Positions 7,502 to 22,011 of a DNA stretch of 64,000 bases are shown here, piece by piece. The notes under the pieces were generated by a model that saw only the letters and a list, made by a program, of their open reading frames with translations, searched no databases and was not told the DNA's origin. Both the position numbers and the translations under genes were made by a program. This stretch comes from Protula sp. h YS-2021 (lineage: Eukaryota > Annelida > Polychaeta > Sabellida > Serpulidae): contig OX457034.1 in the NCBI GenBank assembly GCA_949752745.1, positions 29,555,544 through 29,619,543 of the forward strand. The letters are read 5' to 3'. Position 1 is the first letter of the stretch; the number at the start of each line of letters is the position of its first letter.

Positions 7502-8807
7502 GTCAATGATGGATAATGGATTTACAGACATGTCTTGTTATATTTTCCATGTTGATCAAACCAACACAGGTTAAACAAGACCCAAACAGTCTGAGAAATC
7601 TGATAGATTCACAGCAGGTTATATACAAATAGTGAAAATGGTTAATTTGGTGGATACGTTAAATTTTGAAAGTGGAATATCTTTAAAAGTATTGGTGATA
7701 GAGAGACGGGGATTTGACGAGGTGATATGGCGAATATGAATTATGTATGATCCAGTAGTGTTTTTAGGCCATTCTGAGCCCTTTAAATTGCACTTTTACA
7801 AAGGCAAAGTTTTCTACAGGCGAGTGTTAAATGAATGGTTTTAAGAACAGCGAGATAGTTTTTTTATAAATAGATTTGTCTATTTCTTAGTGATTGGATG
7901 AATGATCAGATCAGTCCTGGAAAAAACTTCACAATAACTATGTAACTGTTTGATATATTTTTTTAAAGTAAACCTTTGTAACCATATACATCCTTCATGT
8001 TACCAGTTACCAATACAAATATATGTAATGTAAGAAGCTACTAAATTTCAACTTACAATTTAGATGTTTTCAACATTTTATTTACAGTAGACTTTGTAAA
8101 CCTAAATAATTAAAATGTACTTCTATTTCCAGCCGAGTGTGAGATGTGAGAAATAATTCTGGGGTTACGGTATATACCGCCAACAACTGGAAAAATAAAA
8201 ATAAATCAAGGGGTAATGTCATTGAATGTGTGATTTGTTTTAAGAACTACAAAAAGATGTATGTATTCCATAGGTAAAAATTGTAATTTATTTCTGCATA
8301 CAAACAATATGTATTTGCACCAATTATCAACTCTAAAGAAATCAGGTATTACACATATACCACCGACAAAAATGAAAATCCTGTGACTTTCTCAGTGAAT
8401 TTGTGATATGGTTCAAGAGTTAGAAAGGAATGTATGTATACCTTTAGTAAAATTTGAACTTTATTTCTGGATACAAGCAATCGGTAGCTGCAACAAGTAT
8501 CAACAGAAACAAATCACCAGAAAACATTGATGTAAAAATTCAAAGGTCCAGTACATAATACGGCATATCCTCGTCTCGGACATTTGTCGTTGTCATGTAT
8601 CTGCGCCGTATGTCGAATTATGCTGACACAGTTGACGCCCCACTCTAGCGCTATTACTCTTATATTTATGACTTCCTTAAAATCTAAGCGGTTATTGTTG
8701 CAAGATCAAAGATTTCAATTTAGTTCGTTCGTTGCATAGACTGCACATCCTAGCTTTTATTTTAGTGTTAATGCATGTTTAACTGGCCAGTCGTTAACTG
8801 GTCAACC
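7502..8807 (+). repeat. Unit 4, short, 1306 bp
   Basis: Same length, junction (near 7627) and linked variants as unit 3. I saw no difference between the two. Confidence 0.97.
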
Positions 8808-10113
8808 GTCAATGATGGATAATGGATTTACAGACATGTCTTGTTATATTTTCCATGTTGATCAAACCAACACAGGTTAAACAAGACCCAAACAGTCTGA
8901 GAAATCTGATAGATTCACAGCAGGTTATATACAAATAGTGAAAATGGTTAATTTGGTGGATACGTTAAATTTTGAAAGTGGAATATCTTTAAAAGTATTG
9001 GTGATAGAGAGACGGGGATTTGACGAGGTGATATGGCGAATATGAATTATGTATGATCCAGTAGTGTTTTTAGGCCATTCTGAGCCCTTTAAATTGCACT
9101 TTTACAAAGGCAAAGTTTTCTACAGGCGAGTGTTAAATGAATGGTTTTAAGAACAGCGAGATAGTTTTTTTATAAATAGATTTGTCTATTTCTTAGTGAT
9201 TGGATGAATGATCAGATCAGTCCTGGAAAAAACTTCACAATAACTATGTAACTGTTTGATATATTTTTTTAAAGTAAACCTTTGTAACCATATACATCCT
9301 TCATGTTACCAGTTACCAATACAAATATATGTAATGTAAGAAGCTACTAAATTTCAACTTACAATTTAGATGTTTTCAACATTTTATTTACAGTAGACTT
9401 TGTAAACCTAAATAATTAAAATGTACTTCTATTTCCAGCCGAGTGTGAGATGTGAGAAATAATTCTGGGGTTACGGTATATACCGCCAACAACTGGAAAA
9501 ATAAAAATAAATCAAGGGGTAATGTCATTGAATGTGTGATTTGTTTTAAGAACTACAAAAAGATGTATGTATTCCATAGGTAAAAATTGTAATTTATTTC
9601 TGCATACAAACAATATGTATTTGCACCAATTATCAACTCTAAAGAAATCAGGTATTACACATATACCACCGACAAAAATGAAAATCCTGTGACTTTCTCA
9701 GTGAATTTGTGATATGGTTCAAGAGTTAGAAAGGAATGTATGTATACCTTTAGTAAAATTTGAACTTTATTTCTGGATACAAGCAATCGGTAGCTGCAAC
9801 AAGTATCAACAGAAACAAATCACCAGAAAACATTGATGTAAAAATTCAAAGGTCCAGTACATAATACGGCATATCCTCGTCTCGGACATTTGTCGTTGTC
9901 ATGTATCTGCGCCGTATGTCGAATTATGCTGACACAGTTGACGCCCCACTCTAGCGCTATTACTCTTATATTTATGACTTCCTTAAAATCTAAGCGGTTA
10001 TTGTTGCAAGATCAAAGATTTCAATTTAGTTCGTTCGTTGCATAGACTGCACATCCTAGCTTTTATTTTAGTGTTAATGCATGTTTAACTGGCCAGTCGT
10101 TAACTGGTCAACC
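8808..10113 (+). repeat. Unit 5, short, 1306 bp
   Basis: Third in the run of four; junction near 8933. No difference from units 3 and 4 was noticed. Confidence 0.97.
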
Positions 10114-11419
10114 GTCAATGATGGATAATGGATTTACAGACATGTCTTGTTATATTTTCCATGTTGATCAAACCAACACAGGTTAAACAAGACCCAAACA
10201 GTCTGAGAAATCTGATAGATTCACAGCAGGTTATATACAAATAGTGAAAATGGTTAATTTGGTGGATACGTTAAATTTTGAAAGTGGAATATCTTTAAAA
10301 GTATTGGTGATAGAGAGACGGGGATTTGACGAGGTGATATGGCGAATATGAATTATGTATGATCCAGTAGTGTTTTTAGGCCATTCTGAGCCCTTTAAAT
10401 TGCACTTTTACAAAGGCAAAGTTTTCTACAGGCGAGTGTTAAATGAATGGTTTTAAGAACAGCGAGATAGTTTTTTTATAAATAGATTTGTCTATTTCTT
10501 AGTGATTGGATGAATGATCAGATCAGTCCTGGAAAAAACTTCACAATAACTATGTAACTGTTTGATATATTTTTTTAAAGTAAACCTTTGTAACCATATA
10601 CATCCTTCATGTTACCAGTTACCAATACAAATATATGTAATGTAAGAAGCTACTAAATTTCAACTTACAATTTAGATGTTTTCAACATTTTATTTACAGT
10701 AGACTTTGTAAACCTAAATAATTAAAATGTACTTCTATTTCCAGCCGAGTGTGAGATGTGAGAAATAATTCTGGGGTTACGGTATATACCGCCAACAACT
10801 GGAAAAATAAAAATAAATCAAGGGGTAATGTCATTGAATGTGTGATTTGTTTTAAGAACTACAAAAAGATGTATGTATTCCATAGGTAAAAATTGTAATT
10901 TATTTCTGCATACAAACAATATGTATTTGCACCAATTATCAACTCTAAAGAAATCAGGTATTACACATATACCACCGACAAAAATGAAAATCCTGTGACT
11001 TTCTCAGTGAATTTGTGATATGGTTCAAGAGTTAGAAAGGAATGTATGTATACCTTTAGTAAAATTTGAACTTTATTTCTGGATACAAGCAATCGGTAGC
11101 TGCAACAAGTATCAACAGAAACAAATCACCAGAAAACATTGATGTAAAAATTCAAAGGTCCAGTACATAATACGGCATATCCTCGTCTCGGACATTTGTC
11201 GTTGTCATGTATCTGCGCCGTATGTCGAATTATGCTGACACAGTTGACGCCCCACTCTAGCGCTATTACTCTTATATTTATGACTTCCTTAAAATCTAAG
11301 CGGTTATTGTTGCAAGATCAAAGATTTCAATTTAGTTCGTTCGTTGCATAGACTGCACATCCTAGCTTTTATTTTAGTGTTAATGCATGTTTAACTGGCC
11401 AGTCGTTAACTGGTCAACC
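10114..11419 (+). repeat. Unit 6, short, 1306 bp
   Basis: Last in the run of four; junction near 10239. It passes without any spacer into full unit 7. Confidence 0.97.
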
Positions 11420-14400
11420 GTCAATGATGGATAATGGATTTACAGACATGTCTTGTTATATTTTCCATGTTGATCAAACCAACACAGGTTAAACAAGACC
11501 CAAACAGTCTGAGAAATCTGATAGATTCACAGCAGGTTATATACAATTCCAGTGACATTGAAAAATGGTGTGTAAAATTACTGATAGAGAATTAAATTGG
11601 ATAGAGCATTGGTTCGGTAAGCCGAAGGTCCCGAGTTCGACTCCAGCTCGGGGCGGCATGCAGGGAATTGACATTTGCTCAAATTGCCTTGGCTAAGCAA
11701 ATACAGTAGATAAGATCACCTATGAAGGAATTTAAAGTTGACGCCCACTTAGCGTTTCAGCCATCCCTTAAAAAACATTTTAGAAAGAAGTTAGTTTGGG
11801 CATCGTCCAATGACTTTCTTTATTTGAGTTGCCAAAGTCAATAAAATTATTTATTTTTAAACGATCAAAAGTTTCAGGGAGTGAACTCTGTAAAAAAAAA
11901 AAAAAAAAAAAAAAAACATAGGTTTTGCCTGTAACACTTTGGTCCCTTTTTATTCTATATTGATATTGAATGTTTCAAGTCAAACCGTAAACAAGAAGAA
12001 AAAAGTGTAAGCAACGCCTGTTTTGAAAGATTCACAATGCAGCAATAAATGTTGCAATCACTCACTTTTTCCCACACCACAATCCAATTCAGATGGGAAG
12101 GTATGTAGTTTATAAACAGGCTCGAGCATCCATACAGATAGTGCTGTGCAGGTTATGGCAGTAATACAGTTGGCTGAAAGTTGGCTCGGGAGTGCGAGGG
12201 CGTAAGCGTTCCGGTGTTCTTCGGGACCCGGTGGATCGAGCTGGAACTCGGCTGTAGAAAGGCGAAAGGCGGCGTAAAACCCGCCCGGTATGCCGAAGCC
12301 CCGCCACTGACCAATGCACACTGTGGTTGATCATTGACGGTGGCTGGGGTGGCCGTATATACGTCAGGCTTCTGGCAGCAAGCCATAATATATATCCTGC
12401 ACTGCACGCTTCACTTTTTGTTTTTTTTTTACCTTTGATTATGTTTTATTTTATCCAAGAGGTAGGTTATTGTTTCTACTTCATACAAAACTTATGCAAG
12501 ATTTAATCATATTTTATTGCTGGTGCATGCACATAGAAGGCTCTAGAATATGCACAACAGTATTCCACACTCCTCTAGTATCGCTTGTTCAATGCTCTTT
12601 CAATCCAACTGGACAATCAAAAGCTGTGCGTCTCACACTTCTTGATCTCTCTCACACTGCTTGATCTCTTCAATCATGGCATTCTACCTACGTCAGTTGC
12701 AGAGTTACTTCGGGATTGAAGGCACAGAGTACGATCGTTGTACCTTACTAAGATCGAGGATGTATATTCAGACACCGTAATATCATACTGAATTTTACTT
12801 CAGGTTTTAAACAAATATTAAGTAGTCTTAAAACTGTTTGATTTTACATACACCGTTTATAAGAGAATGACATTGAAGCATTAACTTTGGCCATTTTTTC
12901 TATCTTAAACCATTTCAAAGAGAATAAAATACTCAGACAAAAGTACAGATGCTCAATAATCTTTCAGATCAAGGCAGATCGATGAACTTTCTAAAATACA
13001 TAAACCTATTTTATTGCTAAACATTAAAATATCTGCAATAAAGAAAATTTTAATGGTTATAAAAGTAAGATTGTAATGTGTGGATAAGTTTGTACAGTGT
13101 AGCTAAAGTGAAAAGGTGGTAGTAGAATTTGCAAAGTGGGGATACCTGCTTGACCTCTTCCGAGGATCATAATTTTAAAACTGATCTATGTGAAAATAAA
13201 AGAAGAAAGTTAATTTTCCTTGGAAAATAATAAAAAGTCAAATATATTGTACTTGCGATTGAAGAAAAATGGGCACGGTTGGGGAGAGAAAGAGCAAAGG
13301 AAGACGGATGTATGTAAATGTCTTGAGTAATAATGTGAAATAGTGAAAGTGGTTAATTTGGTGGACAGGTTAAATTTTGAAAGTGGAATATCTTTAAAAG
13401 TATTGGTGATAGAGAGACGGGGATTTGACGAGGTGATATGGCGAATATGAATTATGTATGATCCAGTAGTGTTTTTAGGCCATTCTGAGCCCTTTAAATT
13501 GCACTTTTACAAAGGCAAAGTTTTCTACAGGCGAGTGTTAAATGAATGGTTTTAAGAACAGCGAGATAGTTTTTTTATAAATAGATTTGTCTATTTCTTA
13601 GTGATTGGATGAATGATCAGATCAGTCCTGGAAAAAACTTCACAATAACTATGTAACTGTTTGATATATTTTTTTAAAGTAAACCTTTGTAACCATATAC
13701 ATCCTTCATGTTACCAGTTACCAATACAAATATATGTAATGTAAGAAGCTACTAAATTTCAACTTACAATTTAGATGTTTTCAACATTTTATTTACAGTA
13801 GACTTTGTAAACCTAAATAATTAAAATGTACTTCTATTTCCAGCCGAGTGTGAGATGTGAGAAATAATTCTGGGGTTACGGTATATACCGCCAACAACTG
13901 GAAAAATAAAAATAAATCAAGGGGTAATGTCATTGAATGTGTGATTTGTTTTAAGAACTACAAAAAGATGTATGTATTCCATAGGTAAAAATTGTAATTT
14001 ATTTCTGCATACAAACAATATGTATTTGCACCAATTATCAACTCTAAAGAAATCAGGTATTACACATATACCACCGACAAAAATGAAAATCCTGTGACTT
14101 TCTCAGTGAATTTGTGATATGGTTCAAGAGTTAGAAAGGAATGTATGTATACCTTTAGTAAAATTTGAACTTTATTTCTGGATACAAGCAATCGGTAGCT
14201 GCAACAAGTATCAACAGAAACAAATCACCAGAAAACATTGATGTAAAAATTCAAAGGTCCAGTACATAATACGGCATATCCTCGTCTCGGACATTTGTCG
14301 TTGTCATGTATCTGCGCCGTATGTCGAATTATGCTGACACAGTTGACGCCCCACTCTAGCGCTATTACTCTTATATTTATGACTTCCTTAAAATCTAAGC

Positions 14401-14518
14401 GGTTATTGTTGCAAGATCAAAGATTTCAATTTAGTTCGTTCGTTGCATAGACTGCACATCCTAGCTTTTATTTTAGTGTTAATGCATGTTTAACTGGCCA
14501 GTCGTTAACTGGTCAACC
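11420..14518 (+). repeat. Unit 7, full, 3099 bp
   Basis: Full unit with a G to A change at 11594 in the tRNA-like region, which also breaks a 62-codon reverse-strand open frame present in the other full units. Poly(A) is 25. The T-tract near 12421 is 10 long. It has the TTCACAATG and GGACAGG variants. Confidence 0.97.
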
Positions 14519-17500
14519 GTCAATGATGGATAATGGATTTACAGACATGTCTTGTTATATTTTCCATGTTGATCAAACCAACACAGGTTAAACAAGACCC
14601 AAACAGTCTGAGAAATCTGATAGATTCACAGCAGGTTATATACAATTCCAGTGACATTGAAAAATGGTGTGTAAAATTACTGATAGAGAATTGAATTGGA
14701 TAGAGCATTGGTTCGGTAAGCCGAAGGTCCCGAGTTCGACTCCAGCTCGGGGCGGCATGCAGGGAATTGACATTTGCTCAAATTGCCTTGGCTAAGCAAA
14801 TACAGTAGATAAGATCACCTATGAAGGAATTTAAAGTTGACGCCCACTTAGCGTTTCAGCCATCCCTTAAAAAACATTTTAGAAAGAAGTTAGTTTGGGC
14901 ATCGTCCAATGACTTTCTTTATTTGAGTTGCCAAAGTCAATAAAATTATTTATTTTTAAACGATCAAAAGTTTCAGGGAGTGAACTCTGTAAAAAAAAAA
15001 AAAAAAAAACATAGGTTTTGCCTGTAACACTTTGGTCCCTTTTTATTCTATATTGATATTGAATGTTTCAAGTCAAACCGTAAACAAGAAGAAAAAAGTG
15101 TAAGCAACGCCTGTTTTGAAAGATTCACAATGCAGCAATAAATGTTGCAATCACTCACTTTTTCCCACACCACAATCCAATTCAGATGGGAAGGTATGTA
15201 GTTTATAAACAGGCTCGAGCATCCATACAGATAGTGCTGTGCAGGTTATGGCAGTAATACAGTTGGCTGAAAGTTGGCTCGGGAGTGCGAGGGCGTAAGC
15301 GTTCCGGTGTTCTTCGGGACCCGGTGGATCGAGCTGGAACTCGGCTGTAGAAAGGCGAAAGGCGGCGTAAAACCCGCCCGGTATGCCGAAGCCCCGCCAC
15401 TGACCAATGCACACTGTGGTTGATCATTGACGGTGGCTGGGGTGGCCGTATATACGTCAGGCTTCTGGCAGCAAGCCATAATATATATCCTGCACTGCAC
15501 GCTTCACTTTTTGTTTTTTTTTACCTTTGATTATGTTTTATTTTATCCAAGAGGTAGGTTATTGTTTCTACTTCATACAAAACTTATGCAAGATTTAATC
15601 ATATTTTATTGCTGGTGCATGCACATAGAAGGCTCTAGAATATGCACAACAGTATTCCACACTCCTCTAGTATCGCTTGTTCAATGCTCTTTCAATCCAA
15701 CTGGACAATCAAAAGCTGTGCGTCTCACACTTCTTGATCTCTCTCACACTGCTTGATCTCTTCAATCATGGCATTCTACCTACGTCAGTTGCAGAGTTAC
15801 TTCGGGATTGAAGGCACAGAGTACGATCGTTGTACCTTACTAAGATCGAGGATGTATATTCAGACACCGTAATATCATACTGAATTTTACTTCAGGTTTT
15901 AAACAAATATTAAGTAGTCTTAAAACTGTTTGATTTTACATACACCGTTTATAAGAGAATGACATTGAAGCATTAACTTTGGCCATTTTTTCTATCTTAA
16001 ACCATTTCAAAGAGAATAAAATACTCAGACAAAAGTACAGATGCTCAATAATCTTTCAGATCAAGGCAGATCGATGAACTTTCTAAAATACATAAACCTA
16101 TTTTATTGCTAAACATTAAAATATCTGCAATAAAGAAAATTTTAATGGTTATAAAAGTAAGATTGTAATGTGTGGATAAGTTTGTACAGTGTAGCTAAAG
16201 TGAAAAGGTGGTAGTAGAATTTGCAAAGTGGGGATACCTGCTTGACCTCTTCCGAGGATCATAATTTTAAAACTGATCTATGTGAAAATAAAAGAAGAAA
16301 GTTAATTTTCCTTGGAAAATAATAAAAAGTCAAATATATTGTACTTGCGATTGAAGAAAAATGGGCACGGTTGGGGAGAGAAAGAGCAAAGGAAGACGGA
16401 TGTATGTAAATGTCTTGAGTAATAATGTGAAATAGTGAAAGTGGTTAATTTGGTGGACAGGTTAAATTTTGAAAGTGGAATATCTTTAAAAGTATTGGTG
16501 ATAGAGAGACGGGAATTTGACGAGGTGATATGGCGAATATGAATTATGTATGATCCAGTAGTGTTTTTAGGCCATTCTGAGCCCTTTAAATTGCACTTTT
16601 ACAAAGGCAAAGTTTTCTACAGGCGAGTGTTAAATGAATGGTTTTAAGAACAGCGAGATAGTTTTTTTATAAATAGATTTGTCTATTTCTTAGTGATTGG
16701 ATGAATGATCAGATCAGTCCTGGAAAAAACTTCACAATAACTATGTAACTGTTTGATATATTTTTTTAAAGTAAACCTTTGTAACCATATACATCCTTCA
16801 TGTTACCAGTTACCAATACAAATATATGTAATGTAAGAAGCTACTAAATTTCAACTTACAATTTAGATGTTTTCAACATTTTATTTACAGTAGACTTTGT
16901 AAACCTAAATAATTAAAATGTACTTCTATTTCCAGCCGAGTGTGAGATGTGAGAAATAATTCTGGGGTTACGGTATATACCGCCAACAACTGGAAAAATA
17001 AAAATAAATCAAGGGGTAATGTCATTGAATGTGTGATTTGTTTTAAGAACTACAAAAAGATGTATGTATTCCATAGGTAAAAATTGTAATTTATTTCTGC
17101 ATACAAACAATATGTATTTGCACCAATTATCAACTCTAAAGAAATCAGGTATTACACATATACCACCGACAAAAATGAAAATCCTGTGACTTTCTCAGTG
17201 AATTTGTGATATGGTTCAAGAGTTAGAAAGGAATGTATGTATACCTTTAGTAAAATTTGAACTTTATTTCTGGATACAAGCAATCGGTAGCTGCAACAAG
17301 TATCAACAGAAACAAATCACCAGAAAACATTGATGTAAAAATTCAAAGGTCCAGTACATAATACGGCATATCCTCGTCTCGGACATTTGTCGTTGTCATG
17401 TATCTGCGCCGTATGTCGAATTATGCTGACACAGTTGACGCCCCACTCTAGCGCTATTACTCTTATATTTATGACTTCCTTAAAATCTAAGCGGTTATTG

Positions 17501-17610
17501 TTGCAAGATCAAAGATTTCAATTTAGTTCGTTCGTTGCATAGACTGCACATCCTAGCTTTTATTTTAGTGTTAATGCATGTTTAACTGGTCAGTCGTTAA
17601 CTGGTCAACC
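14519..17610 (+). repeat. Unit 8, full, 3092 bp (shortest full unit)
   Basis: Its poly(A) is only 19, which largely explains its length. It has GACGGGAATT where most have GACGGGGATT (about 16510), a variant shared with units 13, 15, 19 and 20. At 17590 a C to T change breaks the ACTGGCCAGT palindrome that other copies have. Confidence 0.97.
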
Positions 17611-20600
17611 GTCAATGATGGATAATGGATTTACAGACATGTCTTGTTATATTTTCCATGTTGATCAAACCAACACAGGTTAAACAAGACCCAAACAGTC
17701 TGAGAAATCTGATAGATTCACAGCAGGTTATATACAATTCCAGTGACATTGAAAAATGGTGTGTAAAATTACTGATAGAGAATTGAATTGGATAGAGCAT
17801 TGGTTCGGTAAGCCGAAGGTCCCGAGTTCGACTCCAGCTCGGGGCGGCATGCAGGGAATTGACATTTGCTCAAATTGCCTTGGCTAAGCAAATACAGTAG
17901 ATAAGATCACCTATGAAGGAATTTAAAGTTGACGCCCACTTAGCGTTTCAGCCATCCCTTAAAAAACATTTTAGAAAGAAGTTAGTTTGGGCATCGTCCA
18001 ATGACTTTCTTTATTTGAGTTGCCAAAGTCAATAAAATTATTTATTTTTAAACGATCAAAAGTTTCAGGGAGTGAACTCTGTAAAAAAAAAAAAAAAAAA
18101 AACATAGGTTTTGCCTGTAACACTTTGGTCCCTTTTTATTCTATATTGATATTGAATGTTTCAAGTCAAACCGTAAACAAGAAGAAAAAAGTGTAAGCAA
18201 CGCCTGTTTTGAAAGATTCACAATGCAGCAATAAATGTTGCAATCACTCACTTTTTCCCACACCACAATCCAATTCAGATGGGAAGGTATGTAGTTTATA
18301 AACAGGCTCGAGCATCCATACAGATAGTGCTGTGCAGGTTATGGCAGTAATACAGTTGGCTGAAAGTTGGCTCGGGAGTGCGAGGGCGTAAGCGTTCCGG
18401 TGTTCTTCGGGACCCGGTGGATCGAGCTGGAACTCGGCTGTAGAAAGGCGAAAGGCGGCGTAAAACCCGCCCGGTATGCCGAAGCCCCGCCACTGACCAA
18501 TGCACACTGTGGTTGATCATTGACGGTGGCTGGGGTGGCCGTATATACGTCAGGCTTCTGGCAGCAAGCCATAATATATATCCTGCACTGCACGCTTCAC
18601 TTTTTGTTTTTTTTTACCTTTGATTATGTTTTATTTTATCCAAGAGGTAGGTTATTGTTTCTACTTCATACAAAACTTATGCAAGATTTAATCATATTTT
18701 ATTGCTGGTGCATGCACATAGAAGGCTCTAGAATATGCACAACAGTATTCCACACTCCTCTAGTATCGCTTGTTCAATGCTCTTTCAATCCAACTGGACA
18801 ATCAAAAGCTGTGCGTCTCACACTTCTTGATCTCTCTCACACTGCTTGATCTCTTCAATCATGGCATTCTACCTACGTCAGTTGCAGAGTTACTTCGGGA
18901 TTGAAGGCACAGAGTACGATCGTTGTACCTTACTAAGATCGAGGATGTATATTCAGACACCGTAATATCATACTGAATTTTACTTCAGGTTTTAAACAAA
19001 TATTAAGTAGTCTTAAAACTGTTTGATTTTACATACACCGTTTATAAGAGAATGACATTGAAGCATTAACTTTGGCCATTTTTTCTATCTTAAACCATTT
19101 CAAAGAGAATAAAATACTCAGACAAAAGTACAGATGCTCAATAATCTTTCAGATCAAGGCAGATCGATGAACTTTCTAAAATACATAAACCTATTTTATT
19201 GCTAAACATTAAAATATCTGCAATAAAGAAAATTTTAATGGTTATAAAAGTAAGATTGTAATGTGTGGATAAGTTTGTACAGTGTAGCTAAAGTGAAAAG
19301 GTGGTAGTAGAATTTGCAAAGTGGGGATACCTGCTTGACCTCTTCCGAGGATCATAATTTTAAAACTGATCTATGTGAAAATAAAAGAAGAAAGTTAATT
19401 TTCCTTGGAAAATAATAAAAAGTCAAATATATTGTACTTGCGATTGAAGAAAAATGGGCACGGTTGGGGAGAGAAAGAGCAAAGGAAGACGGATGTATGT
19501 AAATGTCTTGAGTAATAATGTGAAATAGTGAAAGTGGTTAATTTGGTGGACAGGTTAAATTTTGAAAGTGGAATATCTTTAAAAGTATTGGTGATAGAGA
19601 GACGGGGATTTGACGAGGTGATATGGCGAATATGAATTATGTATGATCCAGTAGTGTTTTTAGGCCATTCTGAGCCCTTTAAATTGCACTTTTACAAAGG
19701 CAAAGTTTTCTACAGGCGAGTGTTAAATGAATGGTTTTAAGAACAGCGAGATAGTTTTTTTATAAATAGATTTGTCTATTTCTTAGTGATTGGATGAATG
19801 ATCAGATCAGTCCTGGAAAAAACTTCACAATAACTATGTAACTGTTTGATATATTTTTTTAAAGTAAACCTTTGTAACCATATACATCCTTCATGTTACC
19901 AGTTACCAATACAAATATATGTAATGTAAGAAGCTACTAAATTTCAACTTACAATTTAGATGTTTTCAACATTTTATTTACAGTAGACTTTGTAAACCTA
20001 AATAATTAAAATGTACTTCTATTTCCAGCCGAGTGTGAGATGTGAGAAATAATTCTGGGGTTACGGTATATACCGCCAACAACTGGAAAAATAAAAAATA
20101 AATCAAGGGGTAATGTCATATAATGTGTGATTTGTTTTAAGAACTACAAAAAGATGTATGTATTCCATAGGTAAAAATTGTAATTTATTTCTGCATACAA
20201 ACAATATGTATTTGCACCAATTATCAACTCTAAAGAAATCAGGTATTACACATATACCACCGACAAAAATGAAAATCCTGTGACTTTCTCAGTGAATTTG
20301 TGATATGGTTCAAGAGTTAGAAAGGAATGTATGTATACCTTTAGTAAAATTTGAACTTTATTTCTGGATACAAGCAATCGGTAGCTGCAACAAGTATCAA
20401 CAGAAACAAATCACCAGAAAACATTGATGTAAAAATTCAAAGGTCCAGTACATAATACGGCATATCCTCGTCTCGGACATTTGTCGTTGTCATGTATCTG
20501 CGCCGTATGTCGAATTATGCTGACACAGTTGACGCCCCACTCTAGCGCTATTACTCTTATATTTATGACTTCCTTAAAATCTAAGCGGTTATTGTTGCAA

Positions 20601-20704
20601 GATCAAAGATTTCAATTTAGTTCGTTCGTTGCATAGACTGCACATCCTAGCTTTTATTTTAGTGTTAATGCATGTTTAACTGGCCAGTCGTTAACTGGTC
20701 AACC
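17611..20704 (+). repeat. Unit 9, full, 3094 bp
   Basis: Poly(A) is 20. In the right core (about 20090-20122) it has one extra A in the AATAAAAATAAATC tract and CATATAATG instead of CATTGAATG. The adjacent short unit 10 has both changes and I saw them nowhere else. Confidence 0.97.
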
Positions 20705-22011
20705 GTCAATGATGGATAATGGATTTACAGACATGTCTTGTTATATTTTCCATGTTGATCAAACCAACACAGGTTAAACAAGACCCAAACAGTCTGAGAA
20801 ATCTGATAGATTCACAGCAGGTTATATACAAATAGTGAAAATGGTTAATTTGGTGGATACGTTAAATTTTGAAAGTGGAATATCTTTAAAAGTATTGGTG
20901 ATAGAGAGACGGGGATTTGACGAGGTGATATGGCGAATATGAATTATGTATGATCCAGTAGTGTTTTTAGGCCATTCTGAGCCCTTTAAATTGCACTTTT
21001 ACAAAGGCAAAGTTTTCTACAGGCGAGTGTTAAATGAATGGTTTTAAGAACAGCGAGATAGTTTTTTTATAAATAGATTTGTCTATTTCTTAGTGATTGG
21101 ATGAATGATCAGATCAGTCCTGGAAAAAACTTCACAATAACTATGTAACTGTTTGATATATTTTTTTAAAGTAAACCTTTGTAACCATATACATCCTTCA
21201 TGTTACCAGTTACCAATACAAATATATGTAATGTAAGAAGCTACTAAATTTCAACTTACAATTTAGATGTTTTCAACATTTTATTTACAGTAGACTTTGT
21301 AAACCTAAATAATTAAAATGTACTTCTATTTCCAGCCGAGTGTGAGATGTGAGAAATAATTCTGGGGTTACGGTATATACCGCCAACAACTGGAAAAATA
21401 AAAAATAAATCAAGGGGTAATGTCATATAATGTGTGATTTGTTTTAAGAACTACAAAAAGATGTATGTATTCCATAGGTAAAAATTGTAATTTATTTCTG
21501 CATACAAACAATATGTATTTGCACCAATTATCAACTCTAAAGAAATCAGGTATTACACATATACCACCGACAAAAATGAAAATCCTGTGACTTTCTCAGT
21601 GAATTTGTGATATGGTTCAAGAGTTAGAAAGGAATGTATGTATACCTTTAGTAAAATTTGAACTTTATTTCTGGATACAAGCAATCGGTAGCTGCAACAA
21701 GTATCAACAGAAACAAATCACCAGAAAACATTGATGTAAAAATTCAAAGGTCCAGTACATAATACGGCATATCCTCGTCTCGGACATTTGTCGTTGTCAT
21801 GTATCTGCGCCGTATGTCGAATTATGCTGACACAGTTGACGCCCCACTCTAGCGCTATTACTCTTATATTTATGACTTCCTTAAAATCTAAGCGGTTATT
21901 GTTGCAAGATCAAAGATTTCAATTTAGTTCGTTCGTTGCATAGACTGCACATCCTAGCTTTTATTTTAGTGTTAATGCATGTTTAACTGGCCAGTCGTTA
22001 ACTGGTCAACC
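20705..22011 (+). repeat. Unit 10, short, 1307 bp
   Basis: Short unit, one base longer than the others because of the extra A it shares with full unit 9 (about 21400). It also shares CATATAATG (about 21424). Its junction and the GGATACG variant are those of the short class, so it looks like a short unit with part of its right core matching unit 9. Confidence 0.97.
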
